Below are positions 26,254 to 36,880 of a stretch of DNA of 64,000 nt, one piece after another. The translations under genes and the position numbers were made by a program. Position 1 is the first letter of the stretch. The number at the start of each line of letters is the position of its first letter. The notes under the pieces were generated by a model. It was not told the DNA's origin and ran no database searches. It was given only the letters and a program-made list of their open reading frames with translations. The DNA is from Mycolicibacterium doricum (GTDB lineage Bacteria > Actinomycetota > Actinomycetes > Mycobacteriales > Mycobacteriaceae), in NCBI RefSeq assembly GCF_010728155.1, contig NZ_AP022605.1:186001-250000 (forward strand), written 5' to 3'.

Positions 26254-27447
26254 ATGGCCCAACGCGAGTGGGTCGAGAAGGACTTCTACTCCGAGCTCGG
26301 CGTCTCCTCTGACGCCAACGCGGACGAGATCAAGAAGGCCTACCGGAAGCTGGCCCGCGATCTCCACCCCGACACCAACCCGGACCCCACGGCCGCCGAG
26401 CGGTTCAAGGCCGTGTCCGAGGCGCACAGCGTGCTGTCGGACCCGGCGAAGCGCAAGGAGTACGACGAGACCCGCCGGCTGTTCGCCGGCGGCGGTTTCG
26501 GCCGTGGCCGCTTCAACGGCGGCGGTGGGGGATTCGGCGGCGGTTTCGGTGGCGGCGGCGCTTACGGTTCCGAGGGCGCCGAGTTCAACCTCAACGATCT
26601 GTTCGACGCCGCCGGGCAGACCGGCGGCGCCAACATCGGCGACCTGTTCGGCGGACTGTTCGGGCGGGGTGCCTCGCCGCGGCCCAGCCGGCCGCGTCGC
26701 GGCAACGACCTCGAGACCCAGACTGAGCTGTCGTTCCTGGAGGCCACCAAGGGTGTGGCGATGCCGTTGCGGCTGACCAGCCCCGCACCGTGCACTAATT
26801 GCCATGGCAGCGGGGCACGTCCGGGCACCAGCCCCAAGGTGTGTCCGAACTGCAACGGCGCCGGAGTCGTCAACCGCAACCAGGGCGCGTTCGGATTCTC
26901 CGAACCGTGCACCGAATGCAAGGGCAGCGGCTCGATCATCGAACACCCCTGTGCCGAGTGCAGAGGCACCGGCGTGACCACCAGGACCCGCACCATCAAC
27001 GTGCGGATCCCCCCTGGTGTGGAGGACGGTCAGCGGATTAGGTTGGCCGGTCAGGGTGAGGCGGGATTACGCGGGGCGCCCTCGGGCGACCTGTACGTGA
27101 CCGTGCACGTGCGCCCCGACAAAGTGTTCGGCCGCGACGGTGACGACCTCACCGTGTCGGTGCCGGTCAGCTTCCACGAGCTAGCGCTTGGCACAACACT
27201 TTCCGTCCCGACGCTGGAAGGCAAGGTGGGTGTGCGGGTGCCCAAGGGCACCTCGGACGGTCGCATCCTGCGGGTGCGCGGGCGAGGTGTGCCCAAACGT
27301 GGTGGCGGACACGGCGATCTGCTGGTCACCGTGAAGGTGGCGGTTCCGCCCAACCTCGAGGGCGAGGCCGCCGAGGCGCTCGAGGCCTACGCCAAGGCTG
27401 AGCGCGCGAGCGGATTCGATCCGCGGGCCGGCTGGGCGGGGGCGTGA
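26254..27447 (+). CDS. dnaJ: Chaperone DnaJ (DnaJ1 type)
   Basis: A 397-residue type I J-protein. J domain with HPD at 38-40, a Gly/Phe-rich linker (about 77-105), then four CxxCxGxG zinc repeats ([32 protein letters not shown]) and the C-terminal beta domains. It stimulates DnaK ATPase and delivers substrates. ATG 26254 lies in the dnaK operon, 32 bp after grpE. The stop is followed immediately by a second TGA and an 18-bp repeat also seen after clpB. Confidence 0.96.
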   Translation: MAQREWVEKDFYSELGVSSDANADEIKKAYRKLARDLHPDTNPDPTAAERFKAVSEAHSVLSDPAKRKEYDETRRLFAGGGFGRGRFNGGGGGFGGGFGGGGAYGSEGAEFNLNDLFDAAGQTGGANIGDLFGGLFGRGASPRPSRPRRGNDLETQTELSFLEATKGVAMPLRLTSPAPCTNCHGSGARPGTSPKVCPNCNGAGVVNRNQGAFGFSEPCTECKGSGSIIEHPCAECRGTGVTTRTRTINVRIPPGVEDGQRIRLAGQGEAGLRGAPSGDLYVTVHVRPDKVFGRDGDDLTVSVPVSFHELALGTTLSVPTLEGKVGVRVPKGTSDGRILRVRGRGVPKRGGGHGDLLVTVKVAVPPNLEGEAAEALEAYAKAERASGFDPRAGWAGA

Positions 27448-27465
27448 TGAGCGCTTGCGCGAAGA
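27448..27465 (+). repeat. 18-bp dispersed repeat after the dnaJ stop
   Basis: TGAGCGCTTGCGCGAAGA follows the dnaJ stop directly. The identical 18-mer covers the clpB stop at 36647-36664, with a further partial copy at 36679-36692. Confidence 0.8.
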
Positions 27466-27481
27466 ACCGGGGGCACTGATC

Positions 27482-27871
27482 ATGGCGGCCGAACGAAACG
27501 AGGAAGCCCGGACCTTCCTGATCTCGGTGGCCGCCGAGTTGGCCGGTATGCATGCGCAGACTCTGCGCACCTACGACCGGCTCGGCCTGGTCAGCCCACA
27601 ACGCAGTTCCGGTGGTGGCCGACGGTACTCCGAGCGCGACGTCGACCTGCTGCGCGAGGTGCAACGGCTGTCACAGGACGAAGGCGTCAACCTGGCGGGG
27701 ATCAAGCGCATCATCGAGCTGACCAATCAGGTGGAGGCGTTGCAGTCCCGTGTCAAGGAGCTGGTCCGTGAGGTCGAGGACTTGCGGAGCAGCCAGCGCC
27801 GCGACCTCGCGGTCCCGGTGAAGAGCACCGCGCTGGTCGTCTGGCAGCCGCGGCGGGGCCGCAGCCGCTAG
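27482..27871 (+). CDS. hspR: Heat-shock repressor HspR (MerR family)
   Basis: A 129-residue MerR-type repressor using ATG 27482, which best matches known mycobacterial HspR; an upstream GTG at 27455 is less likely. The helix-turn-helix is in ISVAAELAGMHAQTLRTYDRLGL, followed by the RRYSERDVDLLREVQRLSQDEGVNLAGI wing and helix. A coiled-coil at about 75-105 mediates dimerisation. It binds HAIR sites upstream of dnaK and clpB (three found in this window) and needs DnaK as co-repressor, giving feedback control. Its stop overlaps the stop of the convergent epimerase gene by 3 bases. Confidence 0.95.
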   Translation: MAAERNEEARTFLISVAAELAGMHAQTLRTYDRLGLVSPQRSSGGGRRYSERDVDLLREVQRLSQDEGVNLAGIKRIIELTNQVEALQSRVKELVREVEDLRSSQRRDLAVPVKSTALVVWQPRRGRSR

Positions 27872-28770
27872 CCGACCCTGATGGAGAACCGACTGGTATC
27901 GGGTGCACCAGCCGCCGCGACCCGGTGGTTGTCGCGGCGCAGCGCGTCGGTGGGCGCGGCCATCGGTTCGACGGCGACGAGCTCGTCGGTCGGCGGCGCG
28001 AAGAGTTGCGCTGCCCGGTAACCTTTTTCGAACGTCAACTCCACTCGCCGGTCACCATCGGTGAGGGTGAACACCGAGCCCTCCTCGACCTCGTCGAACC
28101 CGTGGTCGAGTTCGGTGTCGCCGAGTGTGATGTTGCCGCCCGCCCACTCCTCGGTGGCCCCCGTCGGCAGACCCCATGTGTCGACGGGGAGGTGGCGCAT
28201 CGGTGGGCTCTGCAGCTGCCACTGCGCCCGCGGGACGCCCGGGATCTGGAGATACGGGTGATAGCCGTAGCAGAGCGGAACCGGAGCCGCGGCCGACGGC
28301 GTCACCGTGGTCTCCACAGTCAGCGTGCGCTCGGCCAGCGTCACCGCCATGGTGAGGATATGCGGGAACGGGAACGTCGCCAACAGCCGCGGTTTGTCGG
28401 ACCAGTTCACCTCGGCCACCAATGTGTTGGCGGACTGCTCGGTGACCCGCCACCCCGGATACGCACCCAGCACCCCGTGAATCGGCACGCCGTGCTCGTC
28501 GGTGCGCACGCCGGCGACACCGGGGGTCAGCGTCACCACGCCACCGTCGATGGCGTACTTCGCGGCGCTCAGCCGGTTCGCCCACGGGTAGAGGATCGGG
28601 ATGCCCATCGTCTTACCGCTGGTGATGTAGGCCTGCACGCCGCGGCGCTGGCCGAGGAACTCGACCCCGTCATCGGCTAGCGACGTGCAGATCATCCCCG
28701 CGGACGGCACATACGTCGCCGTCATCGACGACGACGGGTCGCGCAGAGTGACAGGTTGGGGTTCGGCCAT
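27868..28770 (-). CDS. Aldose 1-epimerase-like protein (GalM/YeaD family)
   Basis: A 300-residue beta-sandwich enzyme starting at ATG 28770; open frame continues upstream but this start fits the family. Expected residues occur in GIPILYPWANRL, GVPIHGVLGAYPGW and YGYHPYLQIPG (two His) and in a C-terminal acidic region (EPMAAPTDALRRDN). Such proteins interconvert sugar anomers; the sugar is unknown. It is convergent with hspR. The upstream flavohemoprotein gene ends 22 bp away on the same strand, so the two may be co-transcribed. Confidence 0.85.
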   Translation of the reverse strand: MAEPQPVTLRDPSSSMTATYVPSAGMICTSLADDGVEFLGQRRGVQAYITSGKTMGIPILYPWANRLSAAKYAIDGGVVTLTPGVAGVRTDEHGVPIHGVLGAYPGWRVTEQSANTLVAEVNWSDKPRLLATFPFPHILTMAVTLAERTLTVETTVTPSAAAPVPLCYGYHPYLQIPGVPRAQWQLQSPPMRHLPVDTWGLPTGATEEWAGGNITLGDTELDHGFDEVEEGSVFTLTDGDRRVELTFEKGYRAAQLFAPPTDELVAVEPMAAPTDALRRDNHRVAAAGAPDTSRFSIRVG

Positions 28771-28792
28771 GGCGCCAGTGTGGCACGCCCGC

Positions 28793-29959
28793 TCAGGTGG
28801 TGAGCGGGTCGTGCTGGATGCGTTCCTGGGGAGCACCTTTGGCGGTGAGTGCGGCCTTGGTGGCCGCGGTCATCGCCACCCCGCCACAGATCAGGATCTG
28901 CCGGTCGCCCCAGTTGCCGTACCGGGTGACCACCTCGTCCAACCGACCGGTCTGGCGGACGTGCAGCCCCCGCGGCGGTGACGGATCGGGATACTCGGCC
29001 GCCCACGGTGGGTCGCTGCTGTACTCCGACACCGGCGTCACCGACAGCCACGGGTTGGTCGAGGCGATCTGCCACAGCGTCAGGAGGTCGTACAGATCGC
29101 ACGGGAACCGTCCCCCGAAGAACAGGTGGACACGCGGGTTGGCCCCGAATCGGGTCATGTCCATGATCAGCGTCCGCAACGGCGCCAGGCCGGTGCTGCC
29201 GGCCACCATCAGAACGTCGCCGCCGTCGCGGTCGACGGCCAGTCCGCCGTGCGGATTGGATATCCGCCATCGGTCGCCGACGCGGGTCTCGTTGACGATC
29301 GCGGTGCTCACCATGCCGCCGGGCACCGATCGGATGTGGAACTCGACGTACCCGTCCGGATCTGCGGGGATCGCCGGGCTCAGGTACCGCCAGCGCCGCG
29401 GCCACTGGGGCACCTGGACGGTGACGTACTGGCCCGGGTGGTAGGCGAGCGGCTGGTCCAGTTTCAACCGCACCACGGACACGTCGCGGGTGGCGCGGAC
29501 GTGTTCGATGACCGTGCCGTCACAGAACGGCGGGCCTTCTTCGGCCTCGGCCGCTCCCCGCATTACCCCGGTGGTCAGGGCGACGGCGTCGCGGGCGGTC
29601 TGGGCGAGCCGGTCCGACCACTGATCGGCGAGACGATTGCGCAGCGCGGCGTACAGGGCCTGACCCATGGTGTCGTAATGCTGTTGCGTCACGCCGTATT
29701 TGCGGTGGTCGCGGCCGAGCTGGGCGAGGAACGCCACGGGTTCCTCAGCGCGCTGGGCGATCAGCTCGCCGAACAGCCAGGTCATCGCTTCGGCGAAGGC
29801 GGTCCGCTGCCTAGCCATGTCCGGCGGAAACAGGTCGCGCACCGAGAGGTCGGCGGCGAACCAGCGGGTGTAGAAGTCGCCGATCAGCGGATCGGAACCG
29901 CGCCGGGGATCGACCGCGTCGCGCAGTACTGTCAGCGCGTCACGGTCGTCGAGTCCCAC
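28793..29959 (-). CDS. Flavohemoprotein (Rv0385-like, type II flavohemoglobin)
   Basis: A 388-residue protein from GTG 29959. The N-terminal globin (FYTRWFAADLSVRDLFPPDM, then LGRDHRKYGV with the proximal His) is followed by a ferredoxin-reductase module: FAD-binding HPGQYVTVQVP, and the NAD-binding GSTGLAPLR and ICGGVAMTAA segments. It corresponds to Rv0385 of M. tuberculosis, a type II flavohemoglobin that differs from classical NO dioxygenases. Electron donor and substrate are uncertain here. In M. tuberculosis the gene is also next to clpB. Confidence 0.85.
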   Translation of the reverse strand: MGLDDRDALTVLRDAVDPRRGSDPLIGDFYTRWFAADLSVRDLFPPDMARQRTAFAEAMTWLFGELIAQRAEEPVAFLAQLGRDHRKYGVTQQHYDTMGQALYAALRNRLADQWSDRLAQTARDAVALTTGVMRGAAEAEEGPPFCDGTVIEHVRATRDVSVVRLKLDQPLAYHPGQYVTVQVPQWPRRWRYLSPAIPADPDGYVEFHIRSVPGGMVSTAIVNETRVGDRWRISNPHGGLAVDRDGGDVLMVAGSTGLAPLRTLIMDMTRFGANPRVHLFFGGRFPCDLYDLLTLWQIASTNPWLSVTPVSEYSSDPPWAAEYPDPSPPRGLHVRQTGRLDEVVTRYGNWGDRQILICGGVAMTAATKAALTAKGAPQERIQHDPLTT

Positions 29960-29994
29960 GTCGTGCCAGTGTAAGTCAGTCCGCTGTGCGAGCC

Positions 29995-30437
29995 CGTTGC
30001 CGCAGCGCACCCACCGGGCAGCATCTCAGGTGCCCTGCGCAGTCCGGACAGCGGATTGCCGACCAGCAGGGCCAACACCGCCCTACAGCCCATACCGACC
30101 TTGCCGAACAGGGAACCCAGCCCGAGGATGGGGCAGGCCGCAACCCAGCAGCCCGAGCGTCAGACCCGGCCGTCACACTCCAGAAACTCTGGTCGAACGA
30201 GCGGAGGACGTAGTACAGCAGCGCGGCCATGCCCGTACCGAGTTGGGTCAGCACCTGCGCGACCGCCGGGTTGGAGCCGCTGGCGATGAGCAGTTTGCGG
30301 CCGTCCGGACCGAAGGGACAGGCCCCCGTAGACCCGCTGGTCGGCGATGGCGTCGCGCAACCGGTATCGCGGGAGGTGGTGGGAATCGCCCGAGAGGGGT
30401 TCAGCATGGTCGTGATGCCGCAGTCGGCCACCCGCAA
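29995..30437 (-). pseudogene. Remnant of a multipass membrane protein gene
   Basis: No intact frame crosses this stretch, but coherent pieces lie in different minus-strand frames: RDAIADQRVYG, then GPDGRKLLIASGSNPAVAQ, VLTQLGTGMAALLYYVL, and finally GLGSLFGKVGMG with LLVGNPLSGLRRAPEMLP. The last piece resembles actinobacterial ABC-2/YhgE-like integral membrane proteins that are often paired with a TetR repressor. At least two frameshifts separate the pieces. The upstream 29960-29994 carries only the leader of the flavohemoprotein gene. Confidence 0.5.
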
Positions 30438-30613
30438 CAGCGATGCTGGCCGCCACCACGTTGGTCGGCACCGCGATGCTGCGCTACGTCATGCAGATCG
30501 CGCCGCTGACGACGCTGTCGGGCGACGAACCGATCGCCCTGCTCGCCCTGACCGTGACCCGCTACCTCACCGCCGACGCCGGAGAGCTAGGGCTGCCCGC
30601 TCAGAGTCCGTGA
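30416..30613 (+). pseudogene. C-terminal remnant of a TetR-family regulator
   Basis: The frame opens after TGA 30413 and ends at TGA 30611-30613, giving about 65 residues. The segment TTLVGTAMLRYVMQIAPL followed by LLALTVTRYLTAD resembles the TetR C-terminal ligand domain common in actinobacteria. No helix-turn-helix is found upstream in any frame, so the N-terminal half is lost. It overlaps the 3' end of the GAP-family gene on the opposite strand. Together with the minus-strand remnant it looks like a deleted TetR/membrane-protein pair. Confidence 0.55.
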
Positions 30614-31266
30614 ACCCCTTTGTAAAACACCAGAAGTCCGATGACGACGAGAATCGCCGCCATCAAGGTGGCGTGGTTGCGCTCCATCCAATCCTTGAGC
30701 CGCGCGAGCGGATCGTCCAGTCGATCGCCGGATACCGCATAGGCGAGGATCGGCAGTGCGACGCTGCACCCCGCGATCGCGGCGAAGTACACCACCGCGG
30801 CCCACACCGCGGTGCCCAGGCCGGCCGAGCCGATCACCAGACCTGCTGCGACGCAGAGGAACAGCACCTTCAGGTTGACGACGGTCAGCGCGGCGGCGGT
30901 GACGGCTGCCTTCGGCGGGCTCAGGGTGGTCAGGTTGCGCAACCACTCCGGTTGGTGTCCTGAGGATTTCCGGCGCACGAACCGAACGACGCCGAACACG
31001 ATCAGCGCAGCGCCGATCACGATCCGCAGCCAGGACGCCCAGCTCGGCGGCTTCTCGAAACCTCCGATCGTGCCGGAGACCGCCACGAACACCGCCGTCA
31101 GCACGCCGAGGCCGAGCAGCCAGCCCGCCATGAAGGCCAGCGCGGTTGGGCGCGGCTGCGGCGTCTGCAGCATCAACACAGCGGGGATGATGGACAGCGG
31201 CGACAAGGTGATCACCAGCGCCAACGGGATCAGTTCTGTCAACACAGAGCCCCAACTGCCCGACAT
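30601..31266 (-). CDS. GAP/Sap (SfLAP) family membrane protein
   Basis: A 221-residue protein from ATG 31266, with CGGAGGTG about 5 bases upstream. Six membrane helices, beginning LIPLALVITLSPLSIIPAVL, with LAFMAGWLLGLGVL and VNLKVLFLCVAAGLVIG further on. This is the layout of the GAP family, whose mycobacterial members help place glycolipids (Gap, glycopeptidolipids; Sap, sulfolipid) at the surface. The cargo is unknown. The 31267-31482 gap downstream of the esp-like genes shows no gene or terminator. Confidence 0.8.
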   Translation of the reverse strand: MSGSWGSVLTELIPLALVITLSPLSIIPAVLMLQTPQPRPTALAFMAGWLLGLGVLTAVFVAVSGTIGGFEKPPSWASWLRIVIGAALIVFGVVRFVRRKSSGHQPEWLRNLTTLSPPKAAVTAAALTVVNLKVLFLCVAAGLVIGSAGLGTAVWAAVVYFAAIAGCSVALPILAYAVSGDRLDDPLARLKDWMERNHATLMAAILVVIGLLVFYKGVHGL

Positions 31267-31482
31267 GTGCGCACCTCCGATTCGGTTGTCGCACTAAACG
31301 TAGTCGCCACACGGCCGGGGTCCGGCTATGCGGCGCCTCAGCGCGTCGCCGGAGTAATCGGGTGCTCGACCTCCGAGCGGGGAGTCAGCGGGCGGCGGAG
31401 AACTGGGTGACGTCGGTGGTGGCAGCGCTTTACGTCATGACTTTCGTCGTATTCGCCGCCGAGACCTGGTCGCAGTCTGCGA

Positions 31483-31950
31483 CTACCAGTAGCGGGCGGC
31501 TAGTTCGGCTGCGGAGGACACCGCCTGTCCCGGGGTGGGAAGGTGCAGCTGGTGTTGCAGTAAATCGTGGACCGAAGCAGGGTTCTGACCCTGTCTCCGG
31601 AACAACTCGGAGATAAGTTCATATGCCCCCGCACCTGCCTTATGTGCCGCCACTTTCGCGACGGCCACGATCTCCGCAGCCAGGTCCGTCTCGGTAAGCG
31701 CTGCCACCGCGGGCGCCAGGTCGATTCGTTTGCATTCGCCACTCAAGAGGGCGGTCACCGCGACGGTCCCCGGGGGGTTGGCCGCGGTGAACACCAGATC
31801 CTCCGCGGGGTCGCCGCCACCGTTGCCGGGATCGGTCGGACTGTAAAGACCCAGAGCGTCGAGGTCGCTGTCGGTGTCGTCGTCGTATCGCGGTGAGGAG
31901 GATCCGAGAGCGGCTAACTCGTCGTCACCGAGTTCGTCACTGTCCGTCAT
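31483..31950 (-). CDS. EspD/EspH-like ESX-1 secretion-associated protein
   Basis: A 155-residue protein from ATG 31950, overlapping the upstream stop (ATGA). An acidic disordered head (DELGDDELAALG, DDDTDSDLDALGLYSP) is followed by FTAANPPGTVAVTALLSGECKRIDL and TDLAAEIVAVAKVAAHKA. This strand-strand-helix unit is found in EspD/EspH-type chaperone proteins of ESX-1 loci and is related to the YbaB fold. It is third in an espA-espC-espD-like operon, where the M. tuberculosis counterpart EspD stabilises the other two products. Confidence 0.7.
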   Translation of the reverse strand: MTDSDELGDDELAALGSSSPRYDDDTDSDLDALGLYSPTDPGNGGGDPAEDLVFTAANPPGTVAVTALLSGECKRIDLAPAVAALTETDLAAEIVAVAKVAAHKAGAGAYELISELFRRQGQNPASVHDLLQHQLHLPTPGQAVSSAAELAARYW

Positions 31951-32276
31951 GGTCCGGGTCGCATGGCGCCGTCGAGTTCTGCGCGCCCATCCATGTCAGT
32001 CTTCTTGTAGTGCATCAGCGCGCGCTCGAGGTTGCCCGCGAACGCCTCTGACACCGACTGCACTGCGGCACATGCCTCGGCGCGTGCCTCTTCGGCGGCT
32101 GCCGCCGCCGCGAATGCGGGTGCGCAGACCTGGCCGTGTGTGCGTTCGACGTCGGCGGCGACTCCCACAGTCAGTGTGGCCGCCGCGGAGATCTGATTCG
32201 CCGCATGGTTCTGTTTGTCCGACAGCTCCCGTAGATGGGCGGGAGACAGTCGCAGCTGACCCGGGCCTTCGGTCAT
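31947..32276 (-). CDS. EspC-like (WXG100-related) secretion-associated protein
   Basis: A 109-residue helical protein (LRLSPAHLRELSDKQNHAANQI), a two-helix hairpin rich in Ala with late THGQVC and ALMHYKKTD segments. Small proteins of this EspC/DUF2580 type are ESX-1 substrates. It is the middle gene of the operon: 12 bp after the EspA-like gene, and overlapping the next by 4 bases. No ESX secretion apparatus genes are present in the window. Confidence 0.75.
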   Translation of the reverse strand: MTEGPGQLRLSPAHLRELSDKQNHAANQISAAATLTVGVAADVERTHGQVCAPAFAAAAAAEEARAEACAAVQSVSEAFAGNLERALMHYKKTDMDGRAELDGAMRPGP

Positions 32277-32288
32277 TTCAGAGAATCC

Positions 32289-33056
32289 CTACATCCTCGT
32301 CGGATAACAATCATCTGCCACTTCCTGGTACAGGCGGGTGGCTGCTTCGATACTCGCTGCGGATCTGGAGGAGACGTCTGCCAGCTGGTTCATGTACCAG
32401 ATGCAGGTGGGTATCGATGTGCCGACCACCGAGGTCTCGATCGACAGGGAGAGCGCTTTGCCGTGCTTGCCTAGCGCTCGCGCTGCGAGGGCAGGCGCGA
32501 TCGCATTGCCCATCATCATCGCAGCGTTGTTGAGGATGCGTCGCGTTGTCTCAACCTCGCCGGCCTCCGCTGATAACGCCATCCGTACGTCGAGATCGGC
32601 ATCGACCATCTTCTTGGCGCGCAGCTTCTGACGGTCGTTCGCGGCGGCGTACGCTTCGGCCGCCGCACCGGTCCATCTTTCGTCGGGAGCCGCGACCGAC
32701 AGTGTATCGGCGATGTCATTGAAGCGTTGCGCGCCCGTGCTGTAGCCATCTCCTCGATTCGGTTCATTGGTGAACCCGCATTCGTACTGCATTGCCAGTA
32801 CGGCTTTCAGGCCCCCTTGAATGATCAGGGTTTGCTTCGCCAGCGGCAGCATGCTCTGCGCGACGCTGGCCATCTCCGCTGCGTTTCCAGCTAGATTCCA
32901 CAGCGTGTCGACGCCGTTCTGATCGATGAGCCGGGCAGTCTCGGATACTCCCGAAAGCATCTCGCCCGCAGCACCTATCGGGCCGAAGGGGTCGAACGTT
33001 CTCATCGCACTTCCGACCTTCTGCAGCACTTCGCCGTAGTCGTCGAACAGCCCCAT
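32289..33056 (-). CDS. EspA/EspE-like ESX-1 secretion-associated protein
   Basis: A 255-residue protein from ATG 33056 (MGLFDDYGEVLQKVG). The central part (DERWTGAAAEAYAAANDRQ, then AGEVETTRRILNNAAMMM) matches the helical WxG-type secretion region of EspA/EspE proteins, which travel with EspC. It is shorter than EspA (about 390 residues) because it lacks the long Gly/Ser tail. It heads the three-gene operon. Base composition here is visibly less GC-rich than in the flanks, suggesting a separate origin. Confidence 0.7.
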   Translation of the reverse strand: MGLFDDYGEVLQKVGSAMRTFDPFGPIGAAGEMLSGVSETARLIDQNGVDTLWNLAGNAAEMASVAQSMLPLAKQTLIIQGGLKAVLAMQYECGFTNEPNRGDGYSTGAQRFNDIADTLSVAAPDERWTGAAAEAYAAANDRQKLRAKKMVDADLDVRMALSAEAGEVETTRRILNNAAMMMGNAIAPALAARALGKHGKALSLSIETSVVGTSIPTCIWYMNQLADVSSRSAASIEAATRLYQEVADDCYPTRM

Positions 33057-33310
33057 CGAATCGGTACCGCCTCTCCGCCCGAATCCACCGTAGCAGTGCG
33101 CTATGGGTACGGTACGCGCCAATTTCGCCTTTGCTCGGTACGATCCAACGGCCGACGCTACGGCGTCCCGCTCGATGGAGGTGAGTCATCGGAGATGACG
33201 CGCATCCGGGCACACCGCCCGGGTGGTTCGCCGATCCCTGGGATCCATCGCAATTCAGATTCTTCGATGGTCGGCAGTGGACCGGCGATACCGCCGATGG
33301 ATCGGCGCAG

Positions 33311-33988
33311 ATGGCGGCCGCGTTCGGCGCAGCGCACGGTGGCTTCCCGCTGGGCCGGCCCGCGCTTTTTCTGCGGTCCTCGGACGACCGTCGTGAACAG
33401 CATGTGTCCTGGTGGGTTGGCGATGAGGTTGGGAATCAGGTCGCTCTGCTCGTGTCGCGCTCGGCCGTTGCAACTCGCGTCGGCAGGTCGCCCCGCACTC
33501 TCCATTTCCAGATGATCGGCCCCGACGGTGCGCCGATACTGTCCGTTACGCGTTTCGCTGAACCACACCACCGACTGGAGGTTTGCGATCCCGCGGGCGT
33601 CATCATCGGTCAGGTGCGTCAGACGAACGCCTCCGGACAGGCGTTCCGGACAGCCCGGATGGCGATCGTGCTCGAATCCGGCCAAAGAATATTCGCCGGT
33701 GCAGATCTGACTATTGATCCTTCGCGTAACCGGTATGCAGACGTCCGGACGCCGATCCGCGACGCCGCTGGATCTGTGATCGCCACGGTCGAGCGACAGG
33801 GGCGATACACCGGCAGGGCAGACAGCTCGTTCGTGTACAAGTTGGATTGCCTACAACCGACTGGTGAGCCGCTGCCCACACTGCTGTTGACCACCGCTTT
33901 CACCTACTCGCTCTATGACAGGCTGGCCGGCGGGGGATTCCTCGGCGCCGTAGGGCGCTGGCTTTCGCGGCCGACCTGGGAGTCCTGA
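33311..33988 (+). CDS. LURP-one/scramblase-related protein with DUF2510-like N-terminus lacking a normal start
   Basis: From ATG 33311 there are 225 residues. The beta-strand pattern (HFQMIGPDGAPILSVTRF, EVCDPAGVIIGQVRQ, TPIRDAAGSVIATVERQG) fits the tubby-like LURP-one/phospholipid-scramblase fold. Upstream in frame, 33185-33310 encodes PGWFADPWDP...FRFFDGRQWTGDT, a DUF2510 motif, but there is no ATG, GTG or TTG before TGA 33182. A GGAGG lies 6 bases before ATC 33188. So either an AUC start is used, or a 1-bp indel near 33187 broke the start. Divergent from the esp-like operon. Confidence 0.6.
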   Translation: MAAAFGAAHGGFPLGRPALFLRSSDDRREQHVSWWVGDEVGNQVALLVSRSAVATRVGRSPRTLHFQMIGPDGAPILSVTRFAEPHHRLEVCDPAGVIIGQVRQTNASGQAFRTARMAIVLESGQRIFAGADLTIDPSRNRYADVRTPIRDAAGSVIATVERQGRYTGRADSSFVYKLDCLQPTGEPLPTLLLTTAFTYSLYDRLAGGGFLGAVGRWLSRPTWES

Positions 33989-34027
33989 GCCTTCGCTCCG
34001 TTCCGCAACTCCCCGGAATTTGTCATA

Positions 34028-34048
34028 CTTGAGCGGAACAGACTCAAT
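34028..34048. promoter_or_regulatory. HAIR site upstream of clpB
   Basis: CTTGAGC-N7-ACTCAAT, one mismatch in each arm against the HAIR consensus, 55 bp before the clpB start. A TTGAC element follows at about 34050. This places clpB under HspR with dnaK. Confidence 0.85.
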
Positions 34049-34102
34049 ATTGACCGCGTTGAGTAAGGCGAGAAGCATTCCAACCAGACGATCGGAGGTG
34101 TC

Positions 34103-36630
<2,528 letters not shown>

Positions 36631-36649
<19 letters not shown>

Positions 36650-36692
36650 GCGCTTGCGCGAAGACCCTAGTGCTGGGATGAGCGCTTGCGCG
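36631..36692 (+). repeat. 32-bp tandem duplication at the clpB 3' end
   Basis: A 30-bp sequence starting GACCCTAGTGCTGGGATGAG occurs at 36631-36660 and again at 36663-36692. It covers the last codons and stop of clpB, so the second copy is untranslated. Each copy contains the TGAGCGCTTGCGCG repeat core. Confidence 0.9.
36647..36664 (+). repeat. 18-bp dispersed repeat covering the clpB stop
   Basis: TGAGCGCTTGCGCGAAGA, identical to the copy after dnaJ (27448-27465). The TGA is the clpB stop codon. Confidence 0.8.
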
Positions 36693-36705
36693 GGATGAGT
36701 TGCAG

Positions 36706-36777
36706 CTGACCGTTGACTCTGCGCGGAGGGCGGTGCGCACACGCACTTCCTCGCCCTCTTCGCAGAGTCAACGTCAG
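36706..36777. repeat. Long imperfect palindrome between clpB and ttfA
   Basis: CGTTGACTCTGCG (36711-36723) is the exact inverse of CGCAGAGTCAACG (36761-36773). Inner GAGGGC/GCCCTC (36726-36731, 36753-36758) and outer CTGA/TCAG extend the dyad. It can form a hairpin of about 70 bases but has no T run. It may be a terminator of the mycobacterial non-U type or a dispersed palindromic element. Confidence 0.7.
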
Positions 36778-36880
36778 TGCAGTGGCGTGTGTGACTCGAG
36801 AGGCGCGGACAACGCCCGAAACGGGGTTGTGACCAACTTGAGTTCGGGCGAAAGCGGTACCAGCAAGTAGGCTGGGTCCG

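Noticed and set aside
31362..31616. Small plus-strand frame (84 codons) between the GAP gene and the esp-like genes
   Set aside because: No ribosome site, no motif, and its 3' half overlaps the EspD-like gene.
36837..36843. CTTGAGT before ttfA as an HspR site
   Set aside because: Only a half-site; no ACTCAAG partner at the 7-bp spacing.
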